DNA of 64,000 bases from assembly GCA_022496205.1 (NCBI GenBank), contig WTXD01000027.1, positions 1 to 64,000 of the forward strand, in the 5' to 3' direction. The translations under genes were made by a program, and so were the position numbers. The notes beneath the pieces are model-generated. The model did no database searches, had not been told where the DNA came from, and saw nothing but the letters and a program-made list of their open reading frames with translations. Of the stretch, positions 23,490 to 35,574 are shown in pieces (position 1 is the first letter of the stretch; each line of letters opens with the position of its first letter). The DNA is from Gloeopeniophorella convolvens. Lineage: Eukaryota > Basidiomycota > Agaricomycetes > Russulales.

Positions 23490-24647
23490 CTATGAATTGC
23501 TCGCACCGCCCTCGACGACGACGAGTTTATCCAGGACCTCGCGTTCCCAGGCTGTCCACCCGTCCGCATCCCGCTCGCCCTCGTCCTTCAGCGCGGTCTC
23601 GAAGACCTCCCACGGCACGCACGCACGGTCGCCCTCCTCCTTCGGCTCGAGGACGTAGTCCTTCTGTCGCGAGCGTGTGAGCGTGACGACGTGCCCGGCC
23701 GAGCCGAGAGCATGCGCGAGGTCGTGCACGATCGAGCGCACATATGTGCCACCCGAGACGCGCATGGACAGCACAAACGCCGTCGGCACCTCGTCCGGCG
23801 TGGGCTCGCCCTCCGCCACGTCGTCCTCGACGGGCGCGTCAGGGCTCACGCCCGCGAGCGACTGAGCGAGTGCCTTCTTCTGCTCCGCGGAGAACGCCTT
23901 CGCTGGCCAGCGGTACGGGTGGTCGCCCGCTTTCCACTCGACGAGGTCGAGCGCGTGCACGGTGACCGGTCGCTTCTCGATTGGCCGCGGGAGCGGGATA
24001 CCCTTGCGTGCGTAGTCGTATAGCGGCATGCCGTCCATTTTGAGCGCGGAGAATCTGGTACAGTGCCGCTTTTGAGTCTCGGGCAGGCTTATGAGGACGG
24101 GACGACACACATTGGAGGGGCCTGTTGGATCTCGCCGCGGAACTGAGCAAGGGCATCCTCGACCTTTTCGCGAGTGACTTGCCGCCAGGGTGCCGTGCGC
24201 ACCCGCGCACCCTCGCTGTCATACGAGTCCGTTTCGCAGCCAAGTAGACACGTCGTGCGGTATTCCTGAAGAGGATTAGGGGTTTTCTAAACGCACATCC
24301 ACAGCACGCACCTTAGCGCAATCCAGAAAGTCGTTCAGCCTCTTGGTTCCTTTCCCGACGCCAACGACTGCAGGATATGTGAGTATCTGGCGTCGCACGC
24401 CAGAAAGCCACTAACCAAGGACACCATCCGCGAGCGGGTCCAACGTGCCACCCTGCCCAATCTTGACACGGTCTTTCCGTGTCTTCCGCTTCCCTGCCAT
24501 CTTCTCCGGCTTGTCCGCTTCGACGAAGAGGCGAGAGTTGCTGACAAGCCTTTTCAACTGGTTCACGATGTGCATGGACGTCGGGCCAGATGGCTTGGTA
24601 ACGCCAAAAAGCCCAGATAAAGGGAGTGAAGCTGCAGCCTTTGGCAT
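23490..24647 (-). CDS. PUS4: tRNA pseudouridine-55 synthase (TruB/Pus4 family)
   Basis: Converts U55 of the tRNA T-loop to pseudouridine. The start MPKAAASLPLSGLFGVTKPS gives the TruB opening motif (GLFGVTKPSGPTSM). KIGQGGTLDPLADGVL follows and contains the catalytic Asp. Exon 2 has VGVGKGTKRLNDFLDCAK. Exon 3 has EYRTTCLLGCETDSYDSEG and the QQAPPIFSALKMDG motif across an intron. Later come LYDYARKGI, RVSGGTYVRSIVHDLAHALG and the C-terminal WEVFETAL. Introns are 45-60 nt GT-AG. An acidic insert (DAPVEDDVAEGEPTPDE) lies before the last conserved block, as is common in fungal Pus4. Earlier in-frame Met codons exist (24791), but the family begins at 24647. All core motifs are intact. Confidence 0.92.
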
Positions 24648-24955
24648 TCTGAGAGGGCCGCGATGTGAGATGTGGCGCAGTAACAAGGATTCGCGCTCAG
24701 GACAGAAAGTAGCGGCGCGACACCGGAACGGTTTGGCAATTCCGACAGCGCGGGCGCTTGTTGAGTTGGTCATACATACTCCGTTCGACACCGTCTTGAC
24801 GACTCAATTCTCCGCATTCCTTCACCTCCAACGACACCCGTGCGACAGTTGTTATGATCTACGTCTCTTGTGATCTACACCTCTACAATTCCGCCCCCCA
24901 CCTCAATCTTCTGCAGGCCAGAAAGCTGTCTGCAGATAGCTATCAAGCGAACGTT

Positions 24956-25944
24956 TTAGCTCTCGGTGATGATTACACCCACGAATTGCCTGTGGTACTC
25001 CTTTGCGCCTGCCTCGTCGATGGCAGCGATCTCCTCTTCCGTGAGCTTGGGTGCGTCCAATGTTCCGAGCAGCCCCGCCAGGCGCGACTCCTTCGTGGTG
25101 GTCCTAGAACATACACCCGACGTCCTGTGAGCTCGAGACCCGAACGCACCGCGCAAAGAACTCACGTCACGATAACAATGCCCTTCTCGCGCTGCCATAG
25201 GAACAACACCTGTGCCTCAGTGAAAGGCTTCCCGATAGTCTCGGACACCCTCTTCGCGATAGTCGTCAGGACGGGGTCAAGCGGACCACCCGGGAAGCGG
25301 AAGATCGGAGAGAGACCACCAAACGACTCCGTGACGATGTTGTGCTGCTTCTGGAACTCCAACGTGGGCTGCAGATCCTTGTAGACGTACGGGTGGAACT
25401 CGATCTGTCAGACATGTGAGCACCGCGTGTACAGCTGGGAGTGGAGGGCGCGCACCTGATTGACAGAGGGCACGATCTCGGCGCCATCGAGGATTTCGCG
25501 GAACTGCGCGGGGCGGAAGTTAGACACGCCGATGCTGCGCGCCAGACCCTCCTTCTTTAGCGCTTCCACCTCCTTCCAGACGGCCTTGAGGCGCCCGGGC
25601 TCTGGCCAGTGGGTGGGCGTGTGCACGAGGAACAGGTCGACATAGTCGAGCTGCAGCTTTGCGAGCGAGTCAACGAGCGAGTCGCGCACGCTCTTACCCT
25701 CAGGGAGCTTGCCCAGCTTCGTTGTGACGAAGAGCTCCCCACGGGGCTTCCCCGCAGCGGCAATGCCAGCGCCGAGGGAGTCTTCGTTCTGATACGCCTG
25801 GGCGCCGTCGAGGTGGACGAAGCCTGCGTTGATCGCGGCGGTGGCTAGCTCCTGCGCAGATTTGCCATACAATGCAGTGCCTGTGCCAAACGCGAGCACG
25901 GGAATAGTCGTATCGTCGTTCAGCTTAATCGAGGGGTTCGCCAT
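24956..25944 (-). CDS. Aldo-keto reductase
   Basis: NAD(P)H-dependent reductase of carbonyl compounds. The start MANPSIKLNDDTTIPVLAFG is the usual beginning; longer upstream frames lack similarity. The catalytic tetrad is visible: Asp and Tyr in HLDGAQAYQNE, Lys in VTTKLGK and His in LFLVHTPTHW. IGVSNFRPAQF follows. Then introns lead to IEFHPYVYKDLQPTLEF and HNIVTESFGGLSPIFRFPGG. The position usually held by AYSPL carries ESFGGLSPI. The last exon has TTTKESRLAGLLGTLD, the cofactor-binding loop, and ends VGVIITES-stop. Three introns of about 50-60 nt. Substrate unknown. The sequence resembles fungal GCY1-like enzymes, with length close to the usual 290-310 residues. Confidence 0.9.
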
Positions 25945-28160
25945 CGTGCGCGAGGATTGTTGGGGTGTGGGTTCAGATGGACGAAGGAATGAACGAACAT
26001 CGGAGGCCCTACGGATATATATAGCCCCGCGGAAACAGGCACTTATGGGTATCCTCAGCATCGGAGAGTTCTCAGTTGACATGTTCGGTGAGCACCGATG
26101 AGGGTAGTTGCAACCAATATGACGTGAGTCAAGTGCCATCGTGCGAGAGCAAGCTCACACTTGCCCTTCTATCCGAGTGTCGTGCGAGAGCAGGCTCACG
26201 CTTGCCCTTCAATTCGAGTGTCGTTCGACACTCCGTTGTTCGCTAGCGCTCTTGCCCGCTCACAGATGACCTTCCTCTACGACTTCCTATTGGCTTTCTT
26301 GCGATCGCTACTAATTTGTTTGACATCATGTCAACCGCCCTCGTGCGTGAGCGATTTGTGAGCGGCGGTCTCGAAGCTCGTAACCACAGATAACGGCTGA
26401 GGCCCGCCGTATCCGGCCGGACCGCAATTCGACCGGAGCTGTCAATCCGCAATCCGCAACGTTGGCGCGTCTGCACAGACTGATCATCGATTGATCATCT
26501 GGCTTGTGTCCTGGGCCGTTCTGGGGTAACGTACCATCGGGGACCGGGATATGCACATGGATGTGCATTTCCCGGTCCTTCTGGGTCAATCCTTCACATA
26601 TTCCCTTGAAACTCTGCATTTACCTTCCCTGATATCTTTCTCGTGTATATACCAAGTTACAAATTTCTTTACTAAGATCTGAGTGTGCCAGGACGAAGCC
26701 GAAGTCGAGGCAAAAGTGCCTGCAAGAGTGCGCGCTTGTCACGAACCGTCACGCTTGCCGGACTGCCGACCACTCATAGATTGGATCTTATCATGGACCA
26801 GGACCCACTGATGCACATTTGCGTAGCACTGCATGCACAGCAGACTTATCCAACAGGAAGAAGGCTTGAATAAGTGAAAAATATGTTTAACTTATTTCTG
26901 CCTTTTTTTGTCCGGAAAAGTGACTATCAGAAGGTTAATGACCCTCTAAGCATTCTTTAAGGGCAAGAAGTTTCTTAATAAAGTTAACCTTCTCTCATGA
27001 CTTCCCCATGTAAGCATAGTTGGAAATAAAGTCAAACAATCATTTGTATTCCTCGTGTTTTGCCACCCAGAATGAGCATTCTTACCAAATTCCTGGAAAT
27101 TTTCCTACCAGATGTCTATGGCGCGGGAATCCGAGGGAAAACTTTAACTTCAGGTACAGACTTTACCCCTTATCAGGAAGCTTGTAGAGAATATCAACTT
27201 TACTAATACTCGTTTCTCAAGCTCAAATAGTCAACAATAAGTTAAGCAAATATTTAGGTTTTTTAAGCCTTCCCATGGGAGAATAAGTCTGCTATGCACG
27301 CAGTGTAGCGCGCTGCAGCGCGTCGTTCACGCGCTCCGGTGGCGGAGCTTGAATCACCCCTGTCACGCTTACAGCCCCTCCAGAGGAAAGCCTCTTGTAC
27401 ACGATGTTCTGCCCATATGCACGACACGAAAAGTGCAGGTAAAGTAGATATGTATTAGTTCATTTCACATACCAAGTTTTATGGAATATAAGTGATTGGC
27501 TCCCTTGTTCCTGGAGGATTGATGACTGTGCACATCAATGTCCTGGAAACACCGATTTCCCCAGCATCATCCAGGTGCTCAATCAACTCCAAACTTCACA
27601 ACAACGTAGAATGTATAGATATAGACATTGTGTAACAAGACTAAGAGATTCTATGCAGCCAATTCTGTGCGCGGGGCCGATCTTTCCGAAATGTGCATTT
27701 CCCGGTCCTGTGCATATCCCGGTCCGCGATAGTACATGTGGATTGCGAACACCGAAGTGTCAGACAGTGGGGAAGCACATACATTACCGCGAACGGTCAG
27801 CACGCAGGAGTAAGCCGGGGGGGCACCCGCATAAGGGTTTACTTCACTCTTCACCCGGGTCCACGGCTGGAACACCAGCTATGTTTTTGTCGGTGAACAA
27901 CCCTGTCAAGGCGACTGCTAGTGTCATGCAATAATGCGATAAATCTATTATATGCAACCAGGCGTTGACCTCGCAGACGCCTATCATAGTCACAAGCACT
28001 CGCGGGTATTCCTACCTCGCGCACTGAGCTTCTGCATTGGATCCGCCGCCATGTCGTTCAGTGACCGATGACCTCGTGTAAGGGTTCCGGTTGAGGCCGC
28101 CGGCTATGTCCAAGAGTCGGACAGGATAACTCTATGTCGGTCTCGTGCATCCCGGCAGGG
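25945..28160. other. Gene-free stretch with AT-rich island
   Basis: The left part is the promoter of the aldo-keto reductase gene, including atatatatag about 70 bases upstream of its start. Two direct copies of the word gtgcgagagcaagctcacacttgccctt (first copy at 26138, second near 26181 with changes) lie there. From about 26,870 to 27,260 the DNA is clearly AT-rich and coding-free, flanked by repeated GCATxTCCCGGTCC words (see separate entry). No gene is supported. Confidence 0.4.
26541..27735. repeat. AT-rich island flanked by repeated GTGCATWTCCCGGTCC words
   Basis: At 26541-26577 the word GGACCGGGATATGCACAT is followed at once by ATGTGCATTTCCCGGTCC, an inverted pair that could form a hairpin. 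At about 27692-27725 the same two variants occur again, ATGTGCATTTCCCGGTCC then GTGCATATCCCGGTCC, here in the same direction. Between them lies the AT-rich, coding-free stretch. The pattern could be the ends of a decayed non-autonomous element, or clustered protein-binding sites. No target duplication was found by eye. Confidence 0.4.
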
Positions 28161-29614
28161 TCATGCGTCGGGTTCGCCAGAAGATACAGGTGCTGGGGAA
28201 ATCTCGAGAACGATGGGACAATGGTCCGATGCACCATATATCTCGCTGCGGATCTCGCATGTCTTCACACGATCTACGATCCGTTCGCTGAGCACGACTA
28301 TGCGGATGCGCGCAGTCAGCCTCAGTACACAAAATTATGTTGGCGACGGCCACTTACACATATCGAGCCGCCAGCCGATACCTTTCGTGCGGCAATTGAA
28401 CCGATACGAGAAGTAGGTGTAATGTCGATCGCTTGGATGGCGTTTCCTCCAAACATCAACAAAATTGCCAGCATCTCCTGCTTCATTTGGTGGGTTGAGG
28501 ATGTTCGCGAATGCCCTAGTCTCATCCTCCGTGTAGCCGGGTGTCTTGTTCCAGTTTGGCTTCGGATTCGTGAGGTCTAAGGACGTCAAATGGTGCCTGA
28601 TATGAACGGGAAGAGACGAACCGATGGACGTCGGAGCGACATTCAGGTCACCGGCCCATATGACGGGCTTCTTCTTGTCGAGATCACGGATATAAGTCTC
28701 AAAATGCTGGTTCCATAGGTTTTTCGAACTCAACGTCTGTGGCAAAGTATGGGTGTAAACGCGGCGTGGTTCAGAATTGATCGCACCTTCAATTTATCTC
28801 CCGCGTTGGGGACATATGTCCCTATGAGATAGTAGTTCTCAAATTCAAGGGTAATGATACGTCCTTTGACATATCCAGGATTGGGGTGGCCGGGCAATGT
28901 CTTGTCGACACTCAACGGTTTGTGCTTCGAAAGGATTGCCGTTCCCGCTGGTAACCTGAATGAACCACCTGCAACACGGAAGAGCAGCGTTGGAACATAC
29001 CATATGTCTTCGTCTCGGAGATCGACCAGTACCTGTAAGGGAACCGACTGCTCAGCGCTGGGTCGGCTGGTTGGTCGTTGACCTGTCAGTCATATAGTCC
29101 TTAGCAACGGGGCTAATCATGTCTCAGTATGGCCTCACCTTCGTCTCAGTAAGAATCAGGATATCAGGGTCTTCAGCCTCGACATAGTTTTGGAAGCCCT
29201 TGAGTCAGAGACGTGTCAGACCTATCAAGGTGCTGGTCGCTCGAGCTGGCACCTCACCTTTTTCTGGCTAGATGCCAGACTGCAAATGTTCCATGAAGCG
29301 ATGCGCCACGTGCCTTCGACCTTAGGGGAGAATGTGATATTCTGAGGCAGCATCTTGTTGTTGGGCTGGCCATTTGGAGCAACACCAGTATCGTCTGTAG
29401 GTTTCGCGGCGACTTTCTTCTTGCTTGTTTTCTTGGTATCGCCGGCAACCTCCTCGCTGTCCGAAGTTGACTCCGCTTTCCGTTTGCTTGAGCTCGCTGC
29501 ACGTTTCGGAGGCATTTCAAAGGTCGCGAGGTGTACCAGACGTGAGTTGAACAGAGGGTGAGGACGCGGTCGTGAGAGGACGCGTGAGATGAGCAAACGC
29601 GCTGAGAGAGACAT
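28161..29614 (-). CDS. AP endonuclease, exonuclease III / APE1 type
   Basis: Cuts DNA 5' of abasic sites in base excision repair. Exon 1 holds two in-frame starts: [15 protein letters not shown]... at 29614, a basic amphipathic presequence, and [17 protein letters not shown] at 29515, a nuclear-type basic N terminus. The EEP fold follows: [32 protein letters not shown] (catalytic Glu), [37 protein letters not shown] and [14 protein letters not shown] (Asp/Asn pair). Then come [34 protein letters not shown] and [19 protein letters not shown] across an intron. The end is [15 protein letters not shown] with the catalytic Asp-His. Stop at 28161-28163. All active-site residues are present. The C terminus has no zf-GRF domain, so this is APE1-like rather than Apn2-like. 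Confidence 0.93.
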
Positions 29615-29961
29615 GAAGCGCCCAAAATGGCAACCATTATGTGATCGGTCCTCGGAGCACCGACGCGTCGACGCGTCGCCCTGACGGTCACGCGCCCACC
29701 CCCTTCCACATTGGGCATCGCTTTGTGTCGTCCACTGACACCCGTTGTGTCTGGTGGCGTTGCAGACGTTGGACACTTATTCCACACCCAGGGTGTTTTC
29801 ATTGGACCGGAAGATGCTCTTGGATATAAGTGCAACGCCGTGCATGCTCTCAACCCCCAAGACGCCACTCGCTAAGCCGCTCGCACCATTCTTCCCAAAT
29901 TCTACTGCCCGGTACCGAGCTCCGTGGTAGATTGCCGCTCACCATCCCCACACATCCTATC

Positions 29962-31117
29962 ATGCTTCGACTACGGGAGTTCGCTGCGTGGATCACCTCT
30001 GATGGCTGCCATCTACCTGTGTATGAACCCGTCATCGATAAGAGCAACTCGCGGGTTACGTGCTGGCTGGCCTGTGAGGAAGGCAAGGTGAGCATGCGGA
30101 GCATAACCTTTATGCCACCTTATCCAACCTAGACAGAATTTCACGGTCCACTGGAGAGATGGCGGTAGCCAGATTGATACCGCCGCTTACATCACCCTCG
30201 ACGGCTACAAGGTCCCTGGTCGGTATATCTATGGGAAGGGAGAAGCGTCCCGAAGCGGACTGCGCATAGGACGCGACACGGAAAGGCCCTTCGTTTTCGC
30301 CAGACACGAAGATGGTGAGTTAGAGTCCAGAGACAGTTTGAACTACCGCAGCTGACCTGGGTGCAGAGGCGCTCGGTATTTTGACAGACCCACAGGTGGA
30401 TATGAAGCAGCTTGGGACAATCGTGCTTCGCATCAGGCGTATTTCAGTGACCGAGATAGGAAAGCGAAACCCCACTCCCCAGATCCCATCTTCTATGCAA
30501 GCCAATAATCAAGCGTTTGACGTTACTATTGGGTGAGCTTCAGTGTTCCAAAGCATCTCCTAAACACGGCAAAACTGACCTCGTACCTGCAGATTCGGGT
30601 CGCCCGTGCCTACATCAAATCAAGTTCCGACGATATCCTTCGAATCCTATGATAAGGAGCACCCTGGTTCCTATGTGACTTTCATCTTCCGGTATCGCAC
30701 GCGAGGTCAGTGCACTGACCGTGCTTCAAACGTATTTGGATTGATGGACCCCTAGAGTTCTTGGAGCTGCACAATCTTATTCCGGTGGACACCGCGCCGA
30801 AAGGAATCAAGGAAGAGAGCTCGTGGGGACAGCCTCCGCGGTCTGTTAGAGGCTCGGTTGCAGAAAGGCCGCGAAAAGTCAGCGGAAGACGCCCAGTGAT
30901 CAACCCAATTAAGTACGAGGACGACGTGATGCAAGAAGTACGGATCAGTACCAAACGCAAAACGCGCCGCAGTATCGGTGGTTCCATGGCCACTCCATCG
31001 CAAGAACTGGTGCAAGGACCGGTATTCGGTACGATGAAACTCAATGGCCCGAGTGGAGGGTGTGTGAGAATGGCGTATGAAGACCCATCTCATGTGGCCA
31101 GCCAAGAGACTGAGTGA
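29962..31117 (+). CDS. DUF7918 protein
   Basis: Agaricomycete family of unknown function. Exon 1 is 29962-30087 (MLRLREFAAWITSDGCHL, SRVTCWLACEEGK). Exon 2 is 30137-30314 (NFTVHWRDGGSQIDTAAYI, GYKVPGRYIYGKG). Exon 3 is 30367-30532 (EALGILTDPQVDMKQLGTI), and further exons give GFGSPVPTSNQVPTISFESY, YVTFIFRYRTREFLELHNLI. Introns are GT-AG and short. The N-terminal half forms the beta-rich DUF7918 domain. The C-terminal part is basic and disordered (RPRKVSGRRPVINP, KRKTRRSIGG). The start at 29962 is chosen because the family begins FEAWI-like at this point. The gene is divergent from the AP endonuclease, with about 350 bases between starts. No lesion seen. Confidence 0.8.
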
Positions 31118-31910
31118 TGCCCACCAGCTTGCGCTGCGTGATGCCGCTTCATATATAGTCCTCATAATTTACTGTATATAACCGCAAGTGGTTAACTGGT
31201 TTGGCCCGTGCGGTACTGTTGTACGAAGTTACGAAAGAGGAATTCAAGGCATGTGCAGGGAGGGGTGCGCGCACGAGCAGTGAGCACGCACGCGTCTCCT
31301 GATGCAGGATTGCAGTGTTCAAGGGTGCTCCAAAAAGATTGAGTTGGAGAAACTGATCCCGCAGCGGACAAGTCGTCAAGGAACGCGTTGTACTGAAGGT
31401 CGAAGCGAAGGTCGAAGCAGTTGGAAGTCCCATTGGCCGCAGTGGATCATCTGGCACGACGCTCTGAAGAAGAATTCAAAGTCCGTTTCGGACATTGCCA
31501 GTGGAGGAAGCCCGCAACAGGCCCGCAACAGTGCGTCCGTGACAGCCCGTCATGCATACTATAACCGTCCCAACGTTCCCGCATAGCATGTCAGCACATC
31601 AGCATTCGCAAGTTTTCTTCCCATCACCAACTCTTTGCGTTATGGAGCCTTTCGAGATACACTCTTCGCAAGCGCGCGGGGAAAGGGCCCAAGCCTAAGC
31701 GTTACACAATAATAAGGCAACCTGGGCATGCTCAGGCGTCTATCATCCTCCCGTGATTGGTGACCTGTCATCACGTCAGTTCGAATCCTAGGATTCATTG
31801 GCACCGGAAAACTTTCTGATACTTAAAGCTCAGGCCCTTGTATCCGATCCACGACGATCTACCTCCAAACTTTATTCACATTTGGTTGACGCAGCCCCCG
31901 CACCCACGAC
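31118..31910. other. Intergenic, 5' region of tandem gene A
   Basis: No gene recognised. Near 31785 lies the word tcctaggatt, matched upstream of the other two tandem genes. A 94-residue plus frame (31302-31586) has no family features. Confidence 0.35.
31786..31794. promoter_or_regulatory. CCTAGGAT motif upstream of tandem gene A
   Basis: TCCTAGGAT lies 119 bases upstream of the gene A start. The same word occurs at similar distance before gene B (35453-35461) and, as CCTAGGAT, before gene C (40188-40195). A shared regulatory site is an inference; inheritance by duplication alone is also possible. Confidence 0.35.
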
Positions 31911-34900
31911 ATGACCTCCTTCGTCTTATCTCTACGCTCTCTGTTCAGGATCCTGCGGTTTCTGAAGCAAAGGTTGAAGGCACTATTGGGGTGCCTTTGG
32001 CTTTCCTGGTCACGCTTCTTGCGTGAAGTCAAGAGGGTGACGCAGCATGTGTTGATTGGCGCCGAGGATGAGGCAAAGGACGGAGACCAAGGATCGTCCG
32101 GACAAAGTTCATTACCGAAGGCGTCTCCCGGCTCATACAAAGGCGATGGCGTCATCTGCGCCAGTTCTATTCCTGCAAGCTTGAGCGAACCGGACCTCAG
32201 GCGTTCGACGCCTGATTCTGACGATGCAAGCGGGTTCATCTCTCTACGACCTCTTGTTAGCAGGTCGCCTAGCGCACCGGAGTTCACTGTGAATGTACCT
32301 CAAGACTCTCCCCGCGCAGACAGTCCGCAGCTACTATTGGACAGCCCTCGCCGCGTCGACAGCCCCTATCGAGCGGAGACCCCGTTTGACTCGGATCGTC
32401 CACGGGCTAACAATCCATTGACCATCGTTGAGTTGAGAACCCCGCGGGTACTGACACCGCACCCTCGTACGACCTCCAGACAGTTTTCTGGCGTCCCTTC
32501 GCGTGCATCCTCTCGATCTCCGTCACCATTCCGTCGGCGTTCATCTGTCTTCCGCACATCGAAGAGGCACGGCAGCACGTCCCAACTGTCAAATTCTGAG
32601 GGCACGCACACTCCGCCAGTGCGCACAGGAGTAACAGGTGCACTACCAGCCCGGCCCGAATCCCCCGGATCGCCCACCCTCGACATTTATATTCAGCCTC
32701 CTTCAAGACCTGGGACCCCGGGTAGCAGTCAACACACTCAGCCATCGTATCACTCTCGACATTCGTTACAGCATGGCTCAAGCTCTAGTCTCGTTATGCA
32801 GACCGAGATCCTAGACAGCCTCTCAATTTCATCGTCGGCGGCATCCCGAAGGTCGAGGCATCGTTCTGGTTCGCCACAGGGACCTATTCCTCAGAACGTG
32901 GGTCATGGGGACCCACAGGCTACATTCTCTACACAACAAGACCCGGACACTTTCCCGTTCCCACAAGCTTCTCCCGCAACGAATGGCTATCGCATCACTG
33001 GAACGCGCTATATGCAGCCCATGCACTCTGATCAGGTGTCGCGTTATGTGAGGAAATACGATGTGTAAGTGAAGTTTCTCGTACACTGCCGCCGTACCGT
33101 TGATACTCTGTCTAATAGGCCACAAGAGGAGAGCTCGTTCCGATTGATGCCATTGACCGTCAATCTGCCTCAGTAACTGTCCTAATTCGTAACCTCTGTT
33201 CACCGGATACTCAAATTTATCTCTGTAGTTCATATAAATTCCCGGATTCTGGTGATTGGACACCCGTCACGTCTCCAGGAGGTGCCCTTTACTTCTATCA
33301 CGACAGATGGGTTAGTCACGTTCGCCATCTGGCATCCCATGACTTACAATCATATTGATAGAGGATATACACCGATGTATACATGTATGACCCTGGGCTT
33401 AGGACGGAGGTCAACGAGTTTGCCGCGCGTCTTGCCGACAGGCGCGAGATGCAAACCTTCCCTACAGATGACTACGACCTCGTTCTGGATGTTACTACCA
33501 TGAAAGATAGTGGCGAAATCATCTGGTCTTACTATTATGTCGATCACAAAACGAGGACTTTGTTCTGGTTGCAGCACTACGATGCATCGGAGACCCTCTT
33601 GTACGAAGCGTTCGGTATACAAGAACCGGGCCACATGAGTAAGCCTGGCTCTCTTGGCTGGAGGCGGTTCTACTGACCATTCAATGTTCAACACTTAAAA
33701 GAACTTCGACTAGAAGCACTCTACTGGTAAGTGTATACACCATGCCGACTATTCAGATACCGAAGTTCTCCCTAAATGCACCCCAGGGTACATTGGTCTC
33801 TTTACCCCGTTGGACATGGATCGCGCGTCTTCCCCAGGGATGCTTGCGAGAAGTTACTCGGAATTCTCACGAGCTGCAGCGTTGGTAATACAATCTGTTT
33901 TCCTTCGTCTCTTCGCTCATCTTCAGTAGACCTTTTGACCTCCAAGCGTTCGACTGCCCCATACAGTGTAGCCGATATGCAGACTATGTTCAGCTTAATC
34001 AAGGAGGCTAAAGGTGATTCGCGTTCATCCCGAGTAGATTGAAGGAGGAACTGACAATCCTTTGAAGGCTCTGACGCTGCTGCCGAGCATGTGAGAAGTT
34101 CGACAGGTACGGAGGATCGTTCCACCTGTGAATTTCGTGAAACCGATTTCTTCCGTTCCAGCTCGATTACTCTCATTCTTCAGTGTGTGTGTCTCCTTTG
34201 CTCCGGATCACTCTTTCAGACCGCCCGGAATTCCCAGCGCACTGGAAGTTCATACACTTCCACGGGCAAAGGACGTCTCGCTTGGATCGCTTCAAGAGCA
34301 TTCACAACGACGATAAAGGTCGACGGACGATTTTAATCCGGTCATTATCTGCCCCCCTGTTTCTCGCACCAGAAGTTCATCTACGAGAACTCAAGAAGCT
34401 GTGGACGGACAACATCATCATCGAGGCATTCTGGAAGGAGTTCATGCAGAAGTTGGTATCCGAGTGGATAGAGTTTGTCCTATACGTGCGTAATCTGCGT
34501 GTGTCCCACGAAATTGCCGGTGCTAAATCGACAGCTCAAACAGTCTACTGTAATGCTCGCCGCAAATGTCGCCTTCCTCGCCATTCAGGGTGTGATTGTC
34601 ATACCACAAGATCCGAGCAGCAAGAATTGGATCAAACCTTCGCCTGCCCAAATTATTAGTTCAATATCGCTAGTATTCAGCGTCGGAAGTATCATCACAG
34701 GCCTGGTGCTCATTCGTCACAATCGTACGATGATGCTCCAGGAACCCAAAGTTGCTGTGCGTTGATTTGCGCGTATATCGGCCTTCATCACAACTGATAG
34801 AACTCTTAGTCGGAGTATTTGACGAAGAAACATAGCCGTCGGTTCGGACTCGAGCCACTGGCTATCATCTTCAGCCTGACATACGCGTTGTTGATGTGGT

Positions 34901-35153
34901 CGTGCGTTAAACTGTCACTTAAATTCTTCGAACTAGTTGCTCACGTGCTTGTGGCAGTGTCTGGATGTTCTTCGTCTCTCTGCTACTATTCAGTTTTCAG
35001 AATACCACAATGGCAATCCGCATAGCCCTGAGCATCGCCGCTGGCATTGTCACAATCTTCATCATCTGGTGTATCTTGAATTCCTGGGATACAGGAGAGA
35101 GGGAAGAAGAAGCACTGATTCTCTCGAATGAGCATGAGCCTATCACGCCCTGA
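31911..35153 (+). CDS. Tandem gene A: WW-like, four-TM membrane protein
   Basis: First of three head-to-tail paralogues. Exon 1 (31911-33064) encodes a hydrophobic/basic N terminus (LRSLFRILRFLKQRLKALLG, WSRFLREVKR) and a long Ser/Pro-rich disordered region ending QPMHSDQVSRYVRKYDV. Short exons follow: VPQEESSFRL (33119-33172), then the WW-like motif GDWTPVTSPGGALYFYHDRW. Next come YMYDPGLRTEVNEFAARLAD, WSYYYVDHKTRTLFWL and WSLYPVGHGSRVFPRDACEK. PYSVADMQTMFSLIKEAK and WKFIHFHGQRTSRLDRF follow, then VHLRELKKLWTDNIIIEAFW. Four TM helices end the protein: TVMLAANVAFLAIQGVIVI, SISLVFSVGSIITGLVLI, LAIIFSLTYALLMWSVWMFF and ALSIAAGIVTIFIIWCI. At least eight introns. Function unknown. The frame looks intact when spliced. 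Confidence 0.75.
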
Positions 35154-35574
35154 AGTGCCATCGTCGGCTATGGGAGGTGTACTTGTGCTATTGGGTTGGG
35201 TCCGTATCAACTCGATTGTGATGTGGATTGCATTATATATCATTACTTTCAGACCGCTTTCACGCCTAAACACATGAGCAGGGTACATACGATTCCTACA
35301 GCCGATCATGATCAGTGAGTCCGCTGAGTCCGGAGGGCTTAGTCACGTCAAGTTCCAAGCGTGGGCAATCACGACATCAGTGGGTCTAAAGGGGGTCTTC
35401 CTTTCGTCTTCCAGTCAACGACTTGGTTTGTGATTCATAAAATGCTGCAGGATCCTAGGATTTAAAGATGCGTACCCCTTCCTTGCGGGCGCCAGCCTCT
35501 GCTCCCCCTTATCCGTGCCAAGCATCCGTCCTCTGCTCCTTACATAGTCGTCTGGGCGTCCAGCCGACGACGAC
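35154..35574. other. Spacer between tandem genes A and B
   Basis: Holds the 3' flank of A and the promoter of B. CCTAGGATTT lies at 35454-35463. No gene. Confidence 0.4.
35453..35461. promoter_or_regulatory. CCTAGGAT motif upstream of tandem gene B
   Basis: TCCTAGGAT ends 114-116 bases before the gene B start, matching the spacing in gene A. Evidence is the word and its position only. Confidence 0.35.

Noticed and set aside
31741..31815. tRNA-like T-loop word GTTCGAATCC
   Set aside because: No acceptor, D or anticodon stems with proper spacing can be drawn around it.
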